Shown here piece after piece: positions 12,036-21,820 of a DNA stretch of 64,000 bases. Origin of the DNA: Grammothele lineata (lineage: Eukaryota > Basidiomycota > Agaricomycetes > Polyporales > Polyporaceae); assembly GCA_002150815.3 (NCBI GenBank), contig NDFF03000381.1, positions 806,001 through 870,000 of the forward strand, read 5' to 3'. Numbering within the stretch: position 1 is the stretch's first letter; the number at the start of each line of letters is the position of its first letter. Both the position numbers and the translations under genes were made by a program. Below the pieces are notes generated by a model that was not told the DNA's origin, did no database searches, and saw only the letters and a program-made list of their open reading frames with translations.

Positions 12036-12119
12036 CTCCTATGTCCGATAACTAGGGACGTCCCGTGGACGTGCAATGAACGCGAGTGGATATAGAGATC
12101 GCATGATAGTAGTAAGTAA

Positions 12120-15100
12120 TTATGCAAACTCTGTAATCGGGGTATCTCTCACTTCATTCTCGAAGCATGCACGCGTCTCCTCACCCACACTCTCAAGACG
12201 ATTCAGCTCATGTCGCAACTCTTCTGAAGCGCGTCGACAAAGCTTAGACGGTGTGAACGACTGAAGGAGTAACAAACCGTCTAGCGTCTTGACACGGGAC
12301 AACATGACGTAGATGCCCTGTAAGCTATTTGCGCTGTCGATGTCTACTATGGCACGCTCTAGCGACTTTCCTTGACTCTTATAGTCGGTATACGCATATG
12401 CTGGGAGTAGTGGCAATTGCTGACGCGAAACGGTCACAGATGTCGTGGTCGAGCTGCCGCGCGTGCTCATAGGACATTTGAAAGTTTTGCTTTGAGGATA
12501 GACGGGTACAACATCCTCATCCAAGTCTTCGCACACTTTTCCGGCACCCGGGACGTTCACATAAACCACTACTGGAACAATGATACCGTCTTCTTCAACA
12601 TCGATCCAGTCAACAACGGTTCCCTCTGCGCCGTTCACCAATCTCTTACTGAAGGCGATATTTTCCGTAATCATGACCCTCATTCCTTTGAAGAGCGGTA
12701 AGCATCCAGGTGTGTCTTCACAACGCGATGTTTCTAATCCCCATAGCTCGACACATTGATCAGAATTCGCGGGAACTCGGTTGATTTTATCCTTCGAATG
12801 CATCCATACCACTGGTTTTTGAAGCAGCTCGGCATGGAAAAGACACCTCCGCGCGTTCAACACATCACGCAAACTCTTATTGCCGACAATGACGGGTGCG
12901 TCAGCGAACCTCCTAAGCACTCCTGGATCTTGTTTTAAGACGTTCGATAACACTCTACTGTACAGTATCTCAACGTCGCTTGGTCCTGGTCGACTCGGAA
13001 GACGAGTGGCACAGCATTCTCCGACTCGTACACGTCTCAGTAGTGCGGCGTAAGTAGGGTCATTTCGCTGCCGCTGATTCTTTGTGAGTATCACAACGGT
13101 AGTAACCTGTCTCCATAGGTAGACTCCACGCAGATTACTAATGCCGTTAAGTGTCTGGCCACTGAGAAGGGTCGGATTCTTGGTAAGTCTGTGATCGTAC
13201 AGAGACATTGCCTTGACAGGTCTCAGCTGACCGAAGTCCCCTGTAAAGATCACATTTAACCCACCGAATGGTTCTGATGACCCACTTGGTCGGTTCGCTC
13301 TGGCCGCCTGCAGCCTATCCGAGATTTCGCTGAGAAACTTGGCTCCTATCATAGAGATCTCATCGACCACCAAGTACTCAACTTTCCTCCACATATCCTG
13401 AAGTGTGTTCAAACTGCTCTTACTACGAGATGGTAATAGAGTTAGTGAGTGAACCGTATATCCATCGATATTCAAGGCTGCTGCTCCTGTCGGGGCACTT
13501 ACTAATATCTCTTCAGAGCGGTTCAGAAGATCAAATAAGCGGATCATTGATTTGACAACGTGGCTCTTGCCGGTACCTCCCACTCCGGCAATGTACATCA
13601 AGAGCTGGCTCCCGCCGTCCCGTAAATGATTTTCAACTATGCGAAATGCCCGCTCCTGCTCCGAGTTACCCTCAAGATCATTCTCCTGTACAACCTGTTC
13701 GATCATTTTTTGGATGGTAGGCCTATCATACGCCTTGCACTCTCCACGTCGTCTAATAGAATCGCTTAACAGATTGGTACTGATTTCTGGCTCAACCTCT
13801 CTCGTCCGAGGCCGCTTCCGTGGCCTCGAATTCGTATCCGTAGAGGCTAAAGGTCTTCTAATTCTCTTTAACTTTCGCATGATATCAGCATGTCTGGTCA
13901 ATGTGTCAGTGTCTTCTTCGATCATGCGTCTTCCAGCGTCGTAACTACTGATATGGTTTTCATCCGTGAGCGCCGAACCGCCATCACGGTTGAAGCACAA
14001 GTCAAAGGCTGCACGTGCGACCGGTCCTATCTTAACGTCTAATATCTTCTGCGTCGAACTTAAATCCTGTTTTCCACCTCTGAGGTAGGTTGTCCGGTAC
14101 TTTGAAGCAAGTTGAAGTGTCATTTGGAGCTCACCGTCAACGACACTTCTATCATCATCCGCTTGATCGGTAGCCATTCGCATGCCATCGCTCTGTTCAT
14201 GGCTGTCCCTGAGCTCCTGAAGTACCGCCCGTCGTTGAGCTCTTCTCAATTCCATGTCTGTGTCACGAACATCGTGGCACTCAGATAGTACGTTCATGTT
14301 CTCTATGACCTGTCGATGTTCGTTTGATATACGGGATGAGTTCCTCTCGAAAGCAGATATCCAGGATTCATCGAGCTCGCGCAAATGGTGTGGTTCACGC
14401 CATGGCACAAATAGGATCAACATCATACGTGCCCACTCTTCCTTCTCTTCTTCTCCCCGGTCAGATCGCGGGGTACGTTCTCCCAACAGCACGGGGACGA
14501 TCCACTTGGCTCTCGTGCGTAACGTATGCGTTCCAAACTGGGTATGAGCTTCTGATGAGAATGCCCCTCTCGGATGAAGGCTTCTGTGACCTCGATTAGT
14601 AACAACCTGTGGTAACATTGTGCGGTCAAACTTCTTTGTAAGTTTCTCCGTCAAACCGACGAACTCATAAAGACACATGGTGTCAAAGGGTGCGTGAGTT
14701 GGGCGATAGATGTAGTCTTCCTGCTGATTCGTCGCAGCGACAGAGCCCGGGCCGAGCTTTAACGTGAAGAATTGTTCGTCTTCATCGACGTCTTCTGATA
14801 CCCCATGCTCATGAGCACGCTCATGTACGCTCGTGCTCATCTCTGCTTCTTGGTGCGTTGGAATTTCTTGATCGGAAAGATGAGTACTCCCTCCCCCCTC
14901 ACGCTGACTCCCTGCCTGCTCATGGATCGATACTCGACTCTCAGAATAAAACTTTCTAAAATATCTGTCGAAGGAACCCCAGTGCAGGACACGAAACGTA
15001 TGGCTGGTATATACGTCACTTCCACCTACGAGATAGCTCATCACCTGCTGAGTAGAGGCTTCTCGACGTGATAATACTCTATTCATGGCTACCGTGAGTG

Positions 15101-15134
15101 CACTTCTCCTACCACGTTCTTCTCCAGATAACAC
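12120..15134 (-). CDS. Helitron PIF1-like helicase part
   Basis: About 1000 codons with no intron, forming the C-terminal half of a RepHel protein. The upstream limit is the frameshift point and not a true start; the first codon of this frame is GTG. The N-terminal section (SALTVAMNRVLSRREAS, then YTSHTFRVLHWGSFDRYF) matches the region that follows the Rep domain in fungal Helitrons. The superfamily-1 helicase then shows Walker A GVGGTGKS (K523), Walker B YLVVDEISMIG, LTKNQRQRNDPTY, and the C-terminal YKSQGKSLERAIVDI and YVMLSRVKTLDGLLLL motifs. It unwinds the transposon strand during rolling-circle movement. The stop lies at 12120-12122. Confidence 0.9.
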   Translation of the reverse strand: MLSGEERGRRSALTVAMNRVLSRREASTQQVMSYLVGGSDVYTSHTFRVLHWGSFDRYFRKFYSESRVSIHEQAGSQREGGGSTHLSDQEIPTHQEAEMSTSVHERAHEHGVSEDVDEDEQFFTLKLGPGSVAATNQQEDYIYRPTHAPFDTMCLYEFVGLTEKLTKKFDRTMLPQVVTNRGHRSLHPRGAFSSEAHTQFGTHTLRTRAKWIVPVLLGERTPRSDRGEEEKEEWARMMLILFVPWREPHHLRELDESWISAFERNSSRISNEHRQVIENMNVLSECHDVRDTDMELRRAQRRAVLQELRDSHEQSDGMRMATDQADDDRSVVDGELQMTLQLASKYRTTYLRGGKQDLSSTQKILDVKIGPVARAAFDLCFNRDGGSALTDENHISSYDAGRRMIEEDTDTLTRHADIMRKLKRIRRPLASTDTNSRPRKRPRTREVEPEISTNLLSDSIRRRGECKAYDRPTIQKMIEQVVQENDLEGNSEQERAFRIVENHLRDGGSQLLMYIAGVGGTGKSHVVKSMIRLFDLLNRSEEILVSAPTGAAALNIDGYTVHSLTLLPSRSKSSLNTLQDMWRKVEYLVVDEISMIGAKFLSEISDRLQAARANRPSGSSEPFGGLNVIFTGDFGQLRPVKAMSLYDHRLTKNPTLLSGQTLNGISNLRGVYLWRQVTTVVILTKNQRQRNDPTYAALLRRVRVGECCATRLPSRPGPSDVEILYSRVLSNVLKQDPGVLRRFADAPVIVGNKSLRDVLNARRCLFHAELLQKPVVWMHSKDKINRVPANSDQCVELWGLETSRCEDTPGCLPLFKGMRVMITENIAFSKRLVNGAEGTVVDWIDVEEDGIIVPVVVYVNVPGAGKVCEDLDEDVVPVYPQSKTFKCPMSTRGSSTTTSVTVSRQQLPLLPAYAYTDYKSQGKSLERAIVDIDSANSLQGIYVMLSRVKTLDGLLLLQSFTPSKLCRRASEELRHELNRLESVGEETRACFENEVRDTPITEFA

Positions 15135-18100
15135 GTCAGTATCCTCTCGTTGGTGGTTTTTATCACATAACTCAAACTGGCTACTGCTTCATGCATCGGT
15201 AGCTCGGGCTTTGAGATATAGTTTGTGATATAATACAAGGCTGCCTTAGCTGTTTCGCCGCTTCCTACCCACTGAGCATCCATATTACCCCTGATCAAGA
15301 ATAACGCGAGAGGGTTGTACGGCGCGATCCGGGGATGTAGCCGCTTCAATGTCATGATTCCCGTATCTGCATCATACGTGGTTGTTGGGTGAGTTGACCC
15401 ATCTATCCTCATTCTACACAGTACGTCTTGTTGTTTAGACTCGTCAGGCATCACACCCTTACTGAAGTGCTTGAAACATGTCGCGCGATGCTCGTGCCAA
15501 TTATACTCTGTAACTAGCTTGTTGGTATGCCCCTCTCGTGCCATCTCGAAATCACTGGGATCATTAAATCCATGAATTGAGGGGGGCGGTATGGAACCTG
15601 CGCTTGGTACGTCCTTGGCTCTTTCCGGACGCGCGAGCGGTATCCCATCAGGCTCTTCTACAACTTCAGACATGCCCAGTAATTCTCGCTTGATCACCGA
15701 CTCCAACCATGTAACCAACGCCGCGCGGTAATCATCAGAACTGTCTATGGCTTCCCGAAGTTTTTGCGGAGCCAAATGGCCATCTAGCCAGATCAGCATA
15801 TGACAATGAAGACTCCCCCGGCCTTGAGCTTCCACTGTGCCATAATATGCCGTACACCGCCCAAAGATGCCTCTTCCAGGTCGACCATAGCGCAAGGCCA
15901 CGTCGATGAAAGTAGTCATGATCTTATCAAAGAACCGGGCGCATGCAGATGGATGTTTTGCGACCACAACCTTCCTACGGAACTCGCTAAGCTCCTCCCC
16001 TTGCATGGTGTCCTCCATGTTCACGTCATGCCCCGCATACAGCTGCACCAGTGGATGGCTTACGTCCGATGGATTTAGGGTGATGAAAAGCGTAGGTGTG
16101 CCCTGATAGTTTATCAGTCCGCGGATCTGATTTCTGAGTCCAATCTTATACCCGTTAGACCCAGGCAAGTCTGTGATCACCGTACTGATACGCATCAAGA
16201 CGCGCATGATTGATCGCTCCTCCTCGCTCTCGGCTCGATACTGCTTGCTCGTCTCAAATTTCTTCGCGAGCGCATCGACGCTCTTCGAGTCAAGCTGCAT
16301 CAGCTCCCTCACAACACTATCACGTTTCCTAGCTGGCACTCGAAATGTCACGGAGTCGAACACTGCCTTCTTTTGCAAGATGTTATAATATACGAATGCG
16401 AAGTCAGGATCATCACGACACGGTGAGCCTTCCACCATAAGCATGTACTTTAGCTGTTCTTCCATTCTCAGGGGTCTCTCTCTCCGAGGGTCAAAGAATC
16501 CTCCTATACCCCATGGATCCAGATGAGGAAATAGCCATGACAGCAACGCTGGTTCCTCGAAATCGGGGATATAGCGACTTCCTAAGCGCGACTGAATAAA
16601 CCTGCCTTTCTGAATGCAATGAAGAACGGCACGCAACTTCATCGAGTCTAGTTGCTGATGCGTGAAGTCATTCGCTACGTAACCAATACTGTCCACAATC
16701 ATGTCGTCTTCGTTTTCAGGTGCACCGCAAGCGGTCTGAGGAACATAGCCAGTATCGGTAGCAGCGTGGATGGCCTCGTTAGTCTGTATCATGCTAATCT
16801 CTATGCCACATGGTACGTCTTCCTGTACATGTTCTGTTCCACGACCAAAAAGTGCGTCCAAGTTTAACTGGCTGAACCCTCGAAACTCACCAGAAACAGC
16901 ATAGTTCGGATTTATGTCGACCAAGAAACTGATCATATGTTTAACTCTCGACTTCCGTGCCAGTACGGGTGCCGGTCTCAAGAGACGTATGTTCTTCTTT
17001 GTTGGCTTGGTATCACCGCTCACAAACACAACACATATGACATCTTTGATGGCATCCTTGGTAGGTGGGAGCGCTTCTCTGAGACTTGTCGCATCTTGCG
17101 GATGTACGGCAACGTTTCCCTTCACCCTGCTCTGAGAGGTTCTCCTATCGGACCTATGATACTCATTGCCTGGAACGTCACTGAACTTCATCACAATCTT
17201 ACTAGCTCTTGCACGAGAAACTAGTACGCGCTCAGCCCAAGTCGCCTCTTCGAACGCAGTCTTCACGTGAACAGGAAGCTCATTGTGTCCATAGTACAAC
17301 CAATTCGCTAACGCAAACTTAGGCATTCGCTTGCGCTTGCTAATCTCACTTTCACATTCTACGCATATCTGAAGATTACCCCGCCGCTGTGTGTGAGTGA
17401 GACCTTTAGGGTGCAGAATTGCGTCATTGTAAGCGGACAGATTGTATGTTGTCGGTCTCGCTGCAAGGGGAAGATCGTTGTTCTGCAATAGTTTGAGATC
17501 CATGTCACTGGCGCACAAGATAGTAATCTTGTTATGAGGGGTGCAGCGACCGCATACTGCGCAGACGTAGTCCTTTAATACTCTAGTAGACATCTTTTCC
17601 TCCCATTCAGTTATGATGGTTCTCTGTAACTCATCACTTGCTGGCTCGAATTGATCCACTCGCGGCTGACTATCCCCATCGTTAAGACTAGCTTGCCCAC
17701 CGCATTCTCTGTTGGATTCTTCTGGGAGAGGTGGTATATCGTGCTCATCACGTTCTTCAGAGAGAATAGTCGTACTAGTGTATGCGTTACTTTGTCCGCC
17801 GCTTTCGTTTGAATGAACTAAGGTTGTGCCGTGCTCTTCGGGTTCCGCAGAACAAGAATTTACGCCGGGTACACCATGTTCGCTAGGGGAAATACATCTG
17901 TCAGGCTCCTCAGAACGATCCGCAACGTTATGCGACCCCCTATTCCTCCGACAGACAAGACAGCAAACTTGACCAATCCCACGAGCCCTTTTCAGAGGAC
18001 GGAAAACATATTCGTACTTCTTACACTGCCCGACTCCACAAATATGAGATGTCAGAAGAGAGCAGAGATCAAGCAAGCTGTCGCCTGTCGTAAACTGGAC

Positions 18101-18400
18101 ACCATGACTGCGTGCTAGGCGACGTAACTGGGAAACAGTCCAATGATCGAACATGTCTATAACAAGTCTCAGAGGATGTTTCAAGATGATTTCGCCTATT
18201 CCAACGTCGAAAGAGCGCAGATAAGACCTCTCACTCGCGACCTTAAAGGCATACATGGTATTAATGGTTGCGCGTATAACATGGTGTTCGATTAATGAAA
18301 CCCTGCCCGCACGAAGAGCGACATACTCTGCATGCATAAAGCACAACGTGTGCCAATCGTTCAAGGGGTTCAGAGTGCCCAAAGTGCCCAAAGTGCCCAT
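15089..18400 (-). CDS. Helitron HUH Rep part with DUF6570-type N-terminus
   Basis: Open frame of 1103 codons from the first ATG at 18400. A cysteine-rich section (CAVCGRCTPHNK ... ICVECESEISKRKR) begins a region resembling DUF6570, a domain common at the N-terminus of fungal Helitron proteins. The Helitron-like Rep domain follows: GRCTAYYGTVEAQGRGSLHCH contains the HUH pair at H865 and H867, and LYYITNYISK provides the tyrosine motif used to nick DNA. The frame then stops at 15089, about 45 bases after it should have shifted into the helicase frame. SYVIKTTNERILT is in this frame and the natural continuation VLSGEERGRRSALT is in the other. The first residues are encoded by a tandem repeat, so the true start may be downstream (for example at MHAEYVALRAG). 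Confidence 0.9.
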   Translation of the reverse strand: MGTLGTLGTLNPLNDWHTLCFMHAEYVALRAGRVSLIEHHVIRATINTMYAFKVASERSYLRSFDVGIGEIILKHPLRLVIDMFDHWTVSQLRRLARSHGVQFTTGDSLLDLCSLLTSHICGVGQCKKYEYVFRPLKRARGIGQVCCLVCRRNRGSHNVADRSEEPDRCISPSEHGVPGVNSCSAEPEEHGTTLVHSNESGGQSNAYTSTTILSEERDEHDIPPLPEESNRECGGQASLNDGDSQPRVDQFEPASDELQRTIITEWEEKMSTRVLKDYVCAVCGRCTPHNKITILCASDMDLKLLQNNDLPLAARPTTYNLSAYNDAILHPKGLTHTQRRGNLQICVECESEISKRKRMPKFALANWLYYGHNELPVHVKTAFEEATWAERVLVSRARASKIVMKFSDVPGNEYHRSDRRTSQSRVKGNVAVHPQDATSLREALPPTKDAIKDVICVVFVSGDTKPTKKNIRLLRPAPVLARKSRVKHMISFLVDINPNYAVSGEFRGFSQLNLDALFGRGTEHVQEDVPCGIEISMIQTNEAIHAATDTGYVPQTACGAPENEDDMIVDSIGYVANDFTHQQLDSMKLRAVLHCIQKGRFIQSRLGSRYIPDFEEPALLSWLFPHLDPWGIGGFFDPRRERPLRMEEQLKYMLMVEGSPCRDDPDFAFVYYNILQKKAVFDSVTFRVPARKRDSVVRELMQLDSKSVDALAKKFETSKQYRAESEEERSIMRVLMRISTVITDLPGSNGYKIGLRNQIRGLINYQGTPTLFITLNPSDVSHPLVQLYAGHDVNMEDTMQGEELSEFRRKVVVAKHPSACARFFDKIMTTFIDVALRYGRPGRGIFGRCTAYYGTVEAQGRGSLHCHMLIWLDGHLAPQKLREAIDSSDDYRAALVTWLESVIKRELLGMSEVVEEPDGIPLARPERAKDVPSAGSIPPPSIHGFNDPSDFEMAREGHTNKLVTEYNWHEHRATCFKHFSKGVMPDESKQQDVLCRMRIDGSTHPTTTYDADTGIMTLKRLHPRIAPYNPLALFLIRGNMDAQWVGSGETAKAALYYITNYISKPELPMHEAVASLSYVIKTTNERILTCYLEKNVVGEVHSR

Positions 18401-18439
18401 AACGTTCAGAGTGCCCAAAGTGCCCAAAGTGCCCAATAT
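18374..18439. repeat. Short tandem repeat, 9-bp unit AGTGCCCAA
   Basis: Two clusters of three copies of a 9-bp unit, separated by a diverged copy (ATAACGTTC), are followed by two copies of TATGTCCCAA. On the minus strand the array reads GTL repeats at the predicted N-terminus of the Helitron Rep frame. Confidence 0.85.
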
Positions 18440-18526
18440 GTCCCAATATGTCCCAATATTCCAATTGCCCAGAAGACACCGTCAGAAACGCGATTGTAGG
18501 TGACCGCATAGACATGGAATACTCAC

Positions 18527-18744
18527 GTGCAGGGAGGGACATGAGCGGGTGAGAAGGCAAGCAGGATTCGGGAATGCGGATGTCAACATCGCCTGGAAGT
18601 CTTTCATTCCGATTGATGGGTGGTAGTGCATCTAGGTAAGAGTAAGGGCGTGCCTCATAGAATCAAGACAACATAACTCACCTCCCGCTGCTCCTTCGCA
18701 GCGGTGACTAGTAGAGCCGCATGGGTTTGCGACTTCTCCGACAT
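18527..18744 (-). CDS. Possible two-exon gene fragment next to the Helitron
   Basis: Exon 18744-18682 (MSEKSQTHAALLVTAAKEQR...) ends at a consensus GTGAGT donor, and exon 18631-18527 begins after TTACCTAG and ends at another GTGAGT donor. Both lengths are multiples of three. The second exon also reads well in another phase (LPPINRNERLPGDVDIRIP), so its frame is unsure. No continuation is visible before Helitron sequence starts, which suggests a host gene cut by the insertion, a captured fragment, or 5' exons of the transposon gene itself. Confidence 0.28.
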
Positions 18745-19192
18745 TGGCTGTGGATGCTGTTCAAGACATCAGCAGACTTAACCTAGCCCTCAAGTCCAGT
18801 CACTACTGACAGTCCAAAGCGGAATTGTCCCGATAGACGGGCACAGAGTGTGGCATGACAGAGAGTGTGTTCGGCATGATGAAGTTTCAGAGAAGGTGTG
18901 TGTGAACGTTGAGCAACGCAGGCGTCGAAGGAAACCGTCGCTGTACCATATATATATGAATCGGAAGCTCACTGGTCTCTAGGCAACAAGAAGCATAGAA
19001 ATGCATGTGTCAGACGTCTGACCTCACGAACCTTCTCTAATTTCGATGACGCGGTCCTCATGTGTCCGGTGCCAGACCGCAATGTACTGGGCCTGCGTCA
19101 CCTCATGAAGTGACGGAGTGGACTCAAGATATATGGTAAGGAGAGAAACGTAGTAGACACCAACAAAGCGATTCACCGACAGTACCACGACG

Positions 19193-19902
19193 ATGCCTAG
19201 GGACACTCAGAGACACCCTACAACCAGGCCTGGTCGCACCCAACCCCGCTTAGCGGACCAATTCCTCCGCGACGTTCTCCGTCTATCCGACGAGAACAGA
19301 GAGATTCACGAGCTTTCTGGCAATAGGGCCCTCGACTTGGACGTCATTCTCTACACCCATAACCGAGTACGTGCTAGAATGGTCCCTTGATCGGATGAGA
19401 AGACTCACTCGGTTGACAGACTAGTGAAAGAACTTCACTCCAGTTGAACATGGCATCCATGCTCGCACCCGATGCCACAATGCTCGCTGTTGAGATTGAC
19501 AGTTTCGTCCAAGGAGCCCACGAGGAGGAGCCTGCCTGGTCTGAGATTATTGGCATGGCGCCGATAGTCTTTAGGTGCTCCACACCATGGATGGCCCGCT
19601 ACATACGGCGGATGGTCGTACCAGCAGAGCGGCAGCACGTCCGAGGAGTACGGCCTTGGTGGACGATTGTGAGATATCTACGAGAGACGGCGGTGAGAGA
19701 ATCCAATCTTCTCAACTAGACACGTCGACTTACGTGCTCTCAATAGAGGGTCCGTCGCAACACACCTACCATTGCATCAAATGCACGACGTGCTCCAGGA
19801 CTACGCATTCCATTGAGCACTGGCTCTCCCGTGAGGAGGATGAGGACTGGTGAAGATGATGACCAGCAGGTTCTCATGCAGTTGAACAACACTCATATTT
19901 AG
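19193..19902 (+). CDS. Orphan protein, 200 aa, three exons
   Basis: Exons 19193-19366, 19420-19692 and 19747-19902 join in phase 0 across introns of 53 and 54 nt with GTACGT and GTGAGA donors. Support comes from frame conservation over all three exons and protein-like sequence (LADQFLRDVLRLSDEN, EEEPAWSEIIGMAPIVFR). The C-terminus is basic, then acidic (RRMRTGEDDDQQVL). There is no signal peptide, membrane helix or known domain. The 3' part has a second plausible frame ending SREEDEDW, so the last exon is the least certain. Function is unknown. Confidence 0.55.
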
Positions 19903-21820
19903 TGGGGTTTACTCCTTGGGAATAGTGTCTTTTCATTCTCGGAATAACATATCGTCGGCGCATGAAATCCTTTGCCTCATGTTGTGCGTTCCGGGATAGC
20001 TCGGAGCCACAGCTTTCTCTTCGAGGCGGAAAAGTTGAAGGCACCAATGACGTCATCGCAAGGACCTCCGGAAGACTGGACTCTGGAAAGGAGGTGTTGT
20101 CCTTCGTGTGTGCACGTTCATCCTCGGGGACTTGGGTACCCGTGCCGGCCCGCCGGCTGTCCGAGTATATGCAGAGAGGGTTTGACTTGTTAGCATGAGG
20201 GCAGTGGTGCTACGCTTGGTGGAAGGCGCTAGGACACTTCCCGCGACCTTGCTACCCGGTGTAGACGGAACGACGTGGAGGAGGTCCTAGGTGTTTTCTA
20301 AGGTATAAGTAACCTGTAAAGATAGCGAATTGAACGCTAGCGTCGTACATGAAAGCGTCGTCGGGGCCGATAGACTAATCGGCCCTAGACGAATTTGATG
20401 GTGAGACGGAGGGTGAGACCGCCGAAGACGATCTCGTGGATCCGCAGATTGTCGCGCTGCACGTCGAGTTGGACCTCGCTACCACTTTGAGTGTGTGGCA
20501 GAAAAGATTCCTGTCCATATCCTTGAGGCATGCACGAGCGAGGAGAGTTTCAGATACGTGCCCTCGGCAAAGAAGCAGTCGTTCTCGACTGTGGTCTGGG
20601 CGGCCAACGAGTGTGCTTGAGGTCCTCGCAAGGCCTGTGAGTACGACGAATAGCATCAAGGTTGCCAGACAGACCTATAGGTAACAAGTCGTAGTACGTA
20701 GTGCGAAGCAGAAGTACCCAGGAATCCAGGATCAGCACGTCCTTCTTGCATTGCGCTTAGCCATGACCTCGAAGATGCCAGGATTGAGGATATAGGCGTT
20801 GCGTCTGCCATGAGTGTACTTGGCGAGATCATAGGTGACTGATAATGCGGAGGACATTAGTGCTCGTGATGGTCCGCGCGTCCTCGGTCACCCGTCGCGG
20901 CGAGTCGTTCAATTAGGTGGCGAAGGCGACGACTGAAGCCAAGGATACACGAAGACATTAATCAAAACATAGTTTGAGCACCACATTGTTGGAATCTGGT
21001 GCCTTCCGATCCGAGCTCGCGCGTAGCACGTGATTCGTTGTTGTACTGTACGCTCGCCGTGTCCCGCGCTCTTTGCGCTTTTACCCTCATACTACCATCA
21101 TGTCCGCCCGCACGCGCCCTCTTCCCCTCGTTGTCAGCTAGTCTCCCATGTATAGGGTACAAAAGCGATTATCGAGTCTCCGCCTCACCACCGTCGGCCC
21201 CCTCCAACCTACACACATCTTGTCGGTTGGGGATACCGCCTATGGGATGGAGCAGGATGGTGACGGAAAAGAAGAACTCCGAACAATACTGATCATGCTC
21301 GCGCTAGCTGGAACAGTACAACCAGTGATGCAAGACTTCTCCAACTCCTTCATCGTGTTGACGTGGAAGTAGGCGGTAGTCATGCGAGACACGATGCCCC
21401 TCTTACCAGAGTACATGGTGAACAGAAAGCTCGATGATATGCGGTCTGCAGCCTGCAGGTGTTGTGATTAGCATGCGGAGCACGCACACAAATTAGGGGA
21501 GCCTGAGGCTGTAGTACGGAAAAGGAAACCATGACCACAATTAGGTGCGCTCCCCCTGTGCGCCTGTCCTCTTTTCGTCTGTAGTGTCTCTCGGTGGCGG
21601 CGGGTTGTCTGGGGTGAACGTCATCTACGTTACGTAGATATGGTTACCGAATAATTCCACGGAGGGGCCTGTCTGGAGGAACAGGGATGCTGCTTCTGGG
21701 TTCTACAGAACGTTGTTCGCGCTGGCACACAGTGCAACAAAGATGCGATAAATTTGTTCATATTTCTAGACCGAAACACATAGGCATAGACGTATGTCTA
21801 TTATACAAATCGTGGTAACA
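19903..21820. other. Gene-poor stretch with one possible coding fragment
   Basis: No complete gene could be assembled. Around 20387-20625 (+) an acidic frame (DGETEGETAEDDL) could splice through a 56-nt GT-AG interval to a downstream frame (KIPVHILEACTSEES) that ends ANECA-stop. No start codon or upstream exon was found, so this may be a decayed gene. The rest shows nothing recognisable. Confidence 0.35.

Larger units (their letters stand above)
12018..18526 (-). mobile_element. Helitron rolling-circle transposon, nearly intact
   Basis: Defined by its two adjacent minus-strand coding blocks: an HUH replication-initiator part (15089-18400) and a PIF1-like helicase part (12120-15134). Helitrons move by single-strand nicking and rolling-circle replication. 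The 3' terminus should be a short hairpin followed by CTRR. Two candidates lie just beyond the helicase stop: a perfect 7-bp stem with GAAG loop at 12018-12035, and a 6-bp stem at 12058-12072 followed by CTAG-T. The 5' TC end was not located, so the right limit is a guess placed before the possible exon at 18527. No terminal inverted repeat or target-site duplication is expected. The only obvious damage is a single frameshift between the two blocks. Confidence 0.85.
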
